NCBI GenBank assembly: GCA_017514905.1
Contig: JAFWIK010000002.1
Location: 35,321-99,320, forward strand
Direction: 5' to 3'
DNA: 64,000 nt
Source of the DNA: Candidatus Saccharimonadota bacterium
GTDB lineage: Bacteria; Patescibacteriota; Saccharimonadia; Saccharimonadales; Saccharimonadaceae
In this document: positions 61,301-64,000 of the stretch, one piece after another
How positions within the stretch are numbered: the stretch's first letter is position 1
How the letters are laid out: every line of letters starts with the position of its first letter
Made by a program: the position numbers and the translations under genes
Notes under the pieces: model-generated
The model's database searches: none
Told to the model about the DNA's origin: nothing
Seen by the model: only the letters and a program-made list of their open reading frames with translations

Positions 61301-62930
61301 CACAAGAGGTGATACTTCGAATCCACAAGAATTCATTATAAGGCAAAATACAATAGTGCTTAGTAATAGCCTTTCCCATAATTATGGTATAGCTGCTAGA
61401 TGTATACTTGAGGTTCCAGCCCATACTACCACCGTCAACTTTGCCGGCACAGGTATTTCTAGCGTCACTATTTCCAACCCAGCTTATGGCTCCCAGACCG
61501 TGACGACCAGTGGTGATACCGTCATGCTGAAGAACGGCATATCCTATACGGTCACCGCCACAATGAGTGGCACTGGCTATAGATTTGTGGACTATGCCAC
61601 CTCATCGAATGGCACCCTGGAAATAGACACAGATAATCCTACGACCTATGTTGTGAGTGGCGATTCTACCCTAACGGCTACTGGCGAGGCGCTGACACCA
61701 CACAGCACAACCGTTAACCTAGATTCCCATACAAATAGTGTCACTTTGTCTAGCACCGATCATGGCACCACCACAATTACTAATACCGATAATAATGGTG
61801 ATGGCACCCACACTGAAGCTGTGACAGTTTATGGTGGGGTAACCTACACCTTGACTGCAGATATTGAAGTCGGCTACCTGTTTGATGCTTGGACTACTAC
61901 TGGTAGTGGGGATGTCGCATCTACGATGGACAATCCAACGACCTTTGAGACAAACGGCGCTTCTACCTTGTCTGTTACCAGCTACATTATTCCGATACCA
62001 ACCGCCTGCAGTACCCCCGTACCAAATATTACCTACATGCAAGATATCACTAATAGTAACTATAGCACCGTGATGAGTTCGCTTGAAGCCGAGCAGGCTT
62101 ACTATTTGAAAGATGCTCGTGACGGTGAACCATATTGTGTTTCCAAGTTGGCAGATGGCGGGCTTTGGATGCTAGATAATTTGAGGCTAGACCTCAGTGA
62201 TGGTAGAATTCTTGAAAATACCACTGCTCTAAATACCAATTCTACAGAAACGGCTCTTGGCTACATGAAAAACGGCGGAGCTACTATAAGTGATCAATAT
62301 TCCACATTAAGATTTAACCGCTTCGACTGGTCTAAATCATATGCCCATAACTATATGAGTGGCGCGACGTCAATCTCCGCAGGCCCTTGCTTTGGGACAG
62401 ATTGTACTGGTAATACCGACTTCGAACACTGGACCAAAGACACTACCACGACTTCCTATGGCGGAGGCACAGGCAAAATTGGAATTTTCTATAATTATTG
62501 CGCTGCTTCTGGTGGTACTTATTGTTGGGGCAAAGATGAATCTGTTGGTGATTCACCGACAACCGACCCGAAGCAAGATACAATTTATGATATTGACGGA
62601 GATATTTGCCCAGCGGGTTGGCATTTGCCTACTGGTAACAATAATGGAGAATTCGCTGCATTGCTCGGCGCATATAATAATAATTTTGACACCACCGATC
62701 CGTCTAGTGTTCAGCATTTGCTTTCCACACCACTAGCTGGTCGCTATGTCAGCAATATGGCTTCGTCGCAAAATAACTATCATGGCACAAGAGGCTATTT
62801 CTGGACTTCTACATACACCAGCGCAAGCGAGATGGGTGCATTCTGGGTAGATTCTGGGTCAGCCACTCTAAATGATAGCTCTAATCGTGGCTATGGACTG
62901 CCTATAAGGTGCAAACTAAGTAATAACTAG
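55383..62930 (+). CDS. giant surface protein with five FISUMP domains and InlB-like repeats
   Basis: 2515 residues from GTG 55383. Signal peptide (LLVFIALVCSSLIFTNQAVFA), then an N-terminal beta domain shared with the other surface proteins. Listeria-Bacteroides-type repeats (GYGFAGWNTEIDGTGTNYGP, LQLYARW; FGFAGWSPD; GSGFAGWTTS) alternate with five FISUMP domains, recognisable by their starts (DENTYAVAKFADNQCWMIEN, DNDVYTVAKLEDGNCWMTEN, DNQTYAVAKLGDEKCWVIEN, DGEPYCVSKLADGRLWMLDN, DGEPYCVSKLADGGLWMLDN) and the GDICPAxWRLPTG motif. VTVxLDxGxxSVxF repeats separate them. It ends RCKLSNN with no sortase motif or membrane helix, so attachment is unclear. Probably a long adhesin. Confidence 0.85.
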   Translation: MRGPIEKLLVFIALVCSSLIFTNQAVFAAPSISVSTSPEMIEASLLPGQFDTADQTITVSTTSVAGYQVKLATTGASSALVNQADSTRTIPTFTLPSGSTSIPVANIGEGYGYSLDSGENFYPVPEPNATPHELFRTSTAGSSEHTLTFGFNISETATSGTYSNTFNIIAIANLEPCPANSICYYGNGDDETGEMSNQPASSNSSVDLLASNFSRPGYGFAGWNTEIDGTGTNYGPNQNITTGDLSATGLQLYARWIPSAGYLQGWNGCSEMTAIRYDENTGALITSANSITALTDNRDENTYAVAKFADNQCWMIENLRLDLHDQDLTITDLNTNKPASDFTTTVNTNHPTSSNSFCANNNATCNNQVKFNANNTDRNLTASYIANTNSASWYSYGHYYNWYTATAGNGTYGMDAEGATTNGDICPAHWRLPSGYGIDSDLAILDITMGGNGQKRETSTPEGAASSIRWRTYPYNYILSGEYRSNAGYNRGTSSSYATLNASSATSTNNLWLKPDDNRMNSNNTAKNRGQTVRCLFNHGYQITGNIHYDANGGTGTMTDDTNIDFNTAVASNNAFTREYYEFQSWNTAADGSGITVTEGSAVATAAEHKNIAEGGTLTLYAIWHSQYNLVYDGNGATAGSMTNAKVNHLELGQRTLVASNFSRTGFGFAGWSPDSTAGTKLLNGQAVTVFGPNEIITVDGNFYNYADQNNQITLYAVWLPADSNYTMQSFDSTQCNNMAFGDVIALRDTRDNDVYTVAKLEDGNCWMTENLRLDPSTTTFSSSNTNSPTADFIAAAPQSGSSNTLCHSDDDTCIDTIRYNANALNRSLSPSHNLNRVNNSWYSYGMMYNWYTASAGNGTYDTDSTSVAGDICPARWRLPTGGENGEFVTLNDLANNSSTTSDSGLVKFPDNFIYSGDFNYDTPGGRNQYGRFWSATPNGNVDAYRLGVLANNPTPAGSYRKWDAFAVRCIFPGNGPAIEYDEVTVSLDTGVSSVSFSHPDYPTQNVTTNGGTVQLRRNVEYIITATYEEGYTFSSWSTSANGALGSTTASTTTYAVSGDSTLSITAQDAELLEYILHYDAGEGVTNVPADDTANSAQDTHQFTISSTIPYLFGYTFLGYSEISGATTPTYSYDAPNHIFTPSTITVSSTAHSTTKTLYAVFIEDTCPANKICYFDNGADSINGGIGTMSNQSATSNSTATLIPSNYSKAGSGFAGWTTSEDDVVYGPNATITTGDLSSEGLKLYAKWIPSFGNLQNWTGCNSMIQNDVIALTDTRDNQTYAVAKLGDEKCWVIENLRLDPGKATITAGNTNNPVDAFIEASSDSNTKSLNTLCNAGDLDCLDQIQYNANSLDRNKTQSHTNNDASSGWYSYGVYYNWYTATAGHGKFSTTEQSGPNHDGVLEGDICPLGWHLPTGGSGGEYNILNGIINNNSDTSDVVWRAYPNNFIWSGDYNHNKRTSSYSNGRAWTSTTKDNRTAYRLGYAEGVLQSSANSYNKWDGFVVRCVFNGAATEYNNVTVTFPQNVSKVTFTSNNYSTVTATRTNSTVSLAKGATYTMAASISAGYILDAWDAGTNGFVGDSDQNPTTFAITGDTTLTLSVDQAENYTVTVNLDAGTSSVGFYHADYGTQTVTNNNNNGDGTATVTINLYAGIDYTITSSSPSGYSFDSWSTTENGILGSTSSAATSYSINGTATLSVVSQAYLGPDPPATCNTEVPNITYMQEINSSNYATVLGTLTTEQPYYLRDSRDGEPYCVSKLADGRLWMLDNLRLDLGDSDTLASVTASNTNATAAELQYLKNGGGTVSDQYPTAPLNNVAWTSASQDYYSVPMSVSSGTCLNSGSCVTGNNSQWNKNSKVPVYGDGSGKVGVFYNYCAVSAGTYCYGDGTSKTNIPDTDLKPDSLYDLDGDICPAGWRLPTGTIHGDIYGLYNYYGYTDASSPNSLQYKTSIPFVNNFISGKFNSQPNYQGSIWTSTRGDTSNPQEFIIRQNTIVLSNSLSHNYGIAARCILEVPAHTTTVNFAGTGISSVTISNPAYGSQTVTTSGDTVMLKNGISYTVTATMSGTGYRFVDYATSSNGTLEIDTDNPTTYVVSGDSTLTATGEALTPHSTTVNLDSHTNSVTLSSTDHGTTTITNTDNNGDGTHTEAVTVYGGVTYTLTADIEVGYLFDAWTTTGSGDVASTMDNPTTFETNGASTLSVTSYIIPIPTACSTPVPNITYMQDITNSNYSTVMSSLEAEQAYYLKDARDGEPYCVSKLADGGLWMLDNLRLDLSDGRILENTTALNTNSTETALGYMKNGGATISDQYSTLRFNRFDWSKSYAHNYMSGATSISAGPCFGTDCTGNTDFEHWTKDTTTTSYGGGTGKIGIFYNYCAASGGTYCWGKDESVGDSPTTDPKQDTIYDIDGDICPAGWHLPTGNNNGEFAALLGAYNNNFDTTDPSSVQHLLSTPLAGRYVSNMASSQNNYHGTRGYFWTSTYTSASEMGAFWVDSGSATLNDSSNRGYGLPIRCKLSNN

Positions 62931-62974
62931 TTTTAAGATTTTACGTAACAATATATACAAAGCAGAAACGAATA

Positions 62975-62995
62975 TGGTATAATTGCCCCAAGGAG
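62975..62995 (+). promoter_or_regulatory. extended -10 and Shine-Dalgarno of the HdeD-like gene
   Basis: TGGTATAAT (TATAAT 62978-62983) and AAGGAG at 62990-62995, 5 nt before ATG 63001. Confidence 0.65.
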
Positions 62996-63000
62996 AAACA

Positions 63001-63576
63001 ATGAAAGATATTTTCAAAAGAACTACTACATCAATTCTAATATCATCGGTAGTCGCCTTTATTTTAGGCCTATTGATGGCAGTTATACCAAACATCTCTT
63101 TGCAAGCCATTGGGATTGTGTTTGGTATTTATATTATCATCCATGGGGTTGTGCTAATTGGGCTCGACTTCGCAGCGCACAATATTTACATTCCCTTTCA
63201 AGGCATCATGTCCGGCATTCTATCGATCATCGTCGGTATCATTATGCTTGCGATGCCAAACGTCTTAGCCACCATATTTACTATTGCGCTAGGAATTTGG
63301 ATTATCCTTTCGAGTATCAACGTCATCAGCATTTCTATTTCAGTTAGAAAAGGAGTACCAAATTGGTATCTCTGGTTGCTACTCGGGATTATCGATTTAA
63401 TCTGTGGTATTATCATTCTCTTCAACCCATTCGCTTCGTCCATCTCGATCGTAGTGCTTGGCGGCATTATTATGATGATCCACTCTGTGATTACATTTGT
63501 CGACACTATCATGATTAAAAATGATGTAAAAGAAGTTACCAAGGCTTTGGAAGAAAAACTAAAAGATATTAAATAA
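63001..63576 (+). CDS. HdeD/DUF308 family membrane protein
   Basis: 191 residues, six helices arranged as three pairs with the internal repeat pattern of DUF308 (GLLMAVIPNISLQAIGIVFG, LIVGIIMLAMPNVLATIF-like, GIIILFNPFASSISIVVLG: the P at each pair). HdeD in E. coli relates to acid resistance, but family members are functionally diverse. The ATG is chosen over a GTG-like frame start upstream because of the AAGGAG site. Ends in a charged tail (KALEEKLKDIK), then a terminator. Confidence 0.75.
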   Translation: MKDIFKRTTTSILISSVVAFILGLLMAVIPNISLQAIGIVFGIYIIIHGVVLIGLDFAAHNIYIPFQGIMSGILSIIVGIIMLAMPNVLATIFTIALGIWIILSSINVISISISVRKGVPNWYLWLLLGIIDLICGIIILFNPFASSISIVVLGGIIMMIHSVITFVDTIMIKNDVKEVTKALEEKLKDIK

Positions 63577-63593
63577 TCTAAATTTAGGTCGAC

Positions 63594-63622
63594 AAAGTAG
63601 GGCCTCTAGCCCTACTTTTTTA
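63594..63622 (+). terminator. intrinsic terminator after the HdeD-like gene
   Basis: AGTAGGGC/GCCCTACT stem with a 5-nt loop, followed by TTTTTT. Confidence 0.92.
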
Positions 63623-63650
63623 TAGAATTTTAAAAAACAGCAAAAAAACC

Positions 63651-63678
63651 TTGAATCAAATAAGGATTGTAGTATAAT
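63651..63678 (+). promoter_or_regulatory. promoter of the last surface protein gene
   Basis: TTGAAT (63651), 16-nt spacer, TATAAT (63673-63678). A short leader with AAAAAGG precedes ATG 63705. Confidence 0.7.
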
Positions 63679-63704
63679 GGTTATAGTTAAAAAGGTCATT
63701 TTAA

Positions 63705-64000
63705 ATGAAGAAAAATTATAAAAAAATAAGTATATCATTCGTCACATTGATGAGCCTCGTGGGCTTAACTACAATTTCTGGTCTAGCATTAACTGCGGCT
63801 AGAGCCTCCGCCGACGACGTAGTAGATAACGTCGCCATCACAGTACCAGTATCCTGTACTATGAGTGGTACTGGTATAAATACTCATACTAAAGAAGTAG
63901 TAAATGGTACTTATGAAGCAAATATTGGTACTACTACTATGAAAGTACTATGTAATGATAACTCAGGCTTTTCTATTTATGCTACAGGCTTTACTAATGA
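63705..64000 (+). CDS. secreted surface protein, N-terminal part only
   Basis: The frame is open to the window end (98 complete codons). A signal peptide (VTLMSLVGLTTISGLALTAARASA) is followed by DDVVDNVAITVPVSCTMSGT and LCNDNSGFSIYATGFTN, the start of the beta domain that opens the other surface proteins here (short strands, then a GxxIxA or GYxLxA stretch). It therefore probably belongs to the same FISUMP-type family, which would be the fourth member in the window, but the diagnostic part lies outside. Confidence 0.65.
   Translation, partial: MKKNYKKISISFVTLMSLVGLTTISGLALTAARASADDVVDNVAITVPVSCTMSGTGINTHTKEVVNGTYEANIGTTTMKVLCNDNSGFSIYATGFTN

Noticed and set aside
58642..62736. Several open frames of 60-125 codons inside the giant surface gene
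   Set aside because: They are in other frames of a repetitive Asn/Thr/Ser-rich coding region and recur at equivalent places of each repeat; they are by-products of composition.

Overview
This window looks like chromosome of a Candidatus Saccharibacteria (TM7, Patescibacteria/CPR) bacterium. The reasons are very compact genes, many start or stop overlaps, surface proteins carrying FISUMP domains and Listeria-Bacteroides repeats, a cutinase-like secreted esterase, and a reduced lipid toolkit. TGA is used as a normal stop (for example in iscS, ung and yqeG), which argues against the recoded Gracilibacteria/Absconditabacteria. No tRNA, rRNA, CRISPR array, transposase or integrase was found. Assignments come from reading the translated sequence and recalling families; no database search was run.

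Layout. 0-10 kb: rluB-like and ftsA-like genes, alaS, the thiolation pair iscS-mnmA, tatD and typA. 10-14 kb: a cutinase-VWA secreted protein, dCMP deaminase, ung, tmk. 14-22 kb: an asymmetric heterodimeric ABC exporter, a two-domain D,D-carboxypeptidase and two membrane proteins. 22-25 kb: the queuosine genes queH, queA and tgt. 25-29 kb: a FISUMP surface protein, a 1-kb gene-poor stretch with a FISUMP gene fragment and palindromes, then a KilA-N regulator. 29-38 kb: cysS, a hydrolase, a DHH nuclease, cdsA-pgsA-yqeG (phosphatidylglycerol synthesis), a second surface protein and an acyl-CoA synthetase. 38-46 kb: recR, ybaB, a GT-C enzyme, dnaB, dnaX, a thioredoxin-like protein and sufS. 46-51 kb: rplJ-rplL with an L10 leader, then rplA, rplK, nusG and secE on the other strand. 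51-64 kb: an alpha-glucan phosphorylase, an acyltransferase, a membrane GGDEF protein, a 2515-residue five-FISUMP surface protein, an HdeD-like protein and the start of another surface protein.

The most striking observation is a scattered set of long imperfect palindromes (about 60-210 bp). They occur between genes and, with the frame preserved, inside housekeeping genes (alaS, iscS, mnmA twice, tatD, queA, tgt, and a decayed copy in rluB). Subsets share cores in both orientations, their outer arms are locus-specific and run into host codons, and stems differ by compensatory changes. They resemble in concept the in-frame palindromic elements of Rickettsia; I know of no description of such a system in Saccharibacteria.

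A second theme is expression. Most operon-leading genes have an extended -10 box (TGnTATAAT) ending only 6-8 nt before the start codon, so their mRNAs are probably leaderless. The giant surface protein is preceded by a nine-codon leaderless leader peptide whose stop overlaps its GTG start. A third theme is surface variation: two surface proteins end in GC-rich, NNC-codon-rich segments unlike the rest of their genes, one followed by an orphan FISUMP C-terminal fragment.
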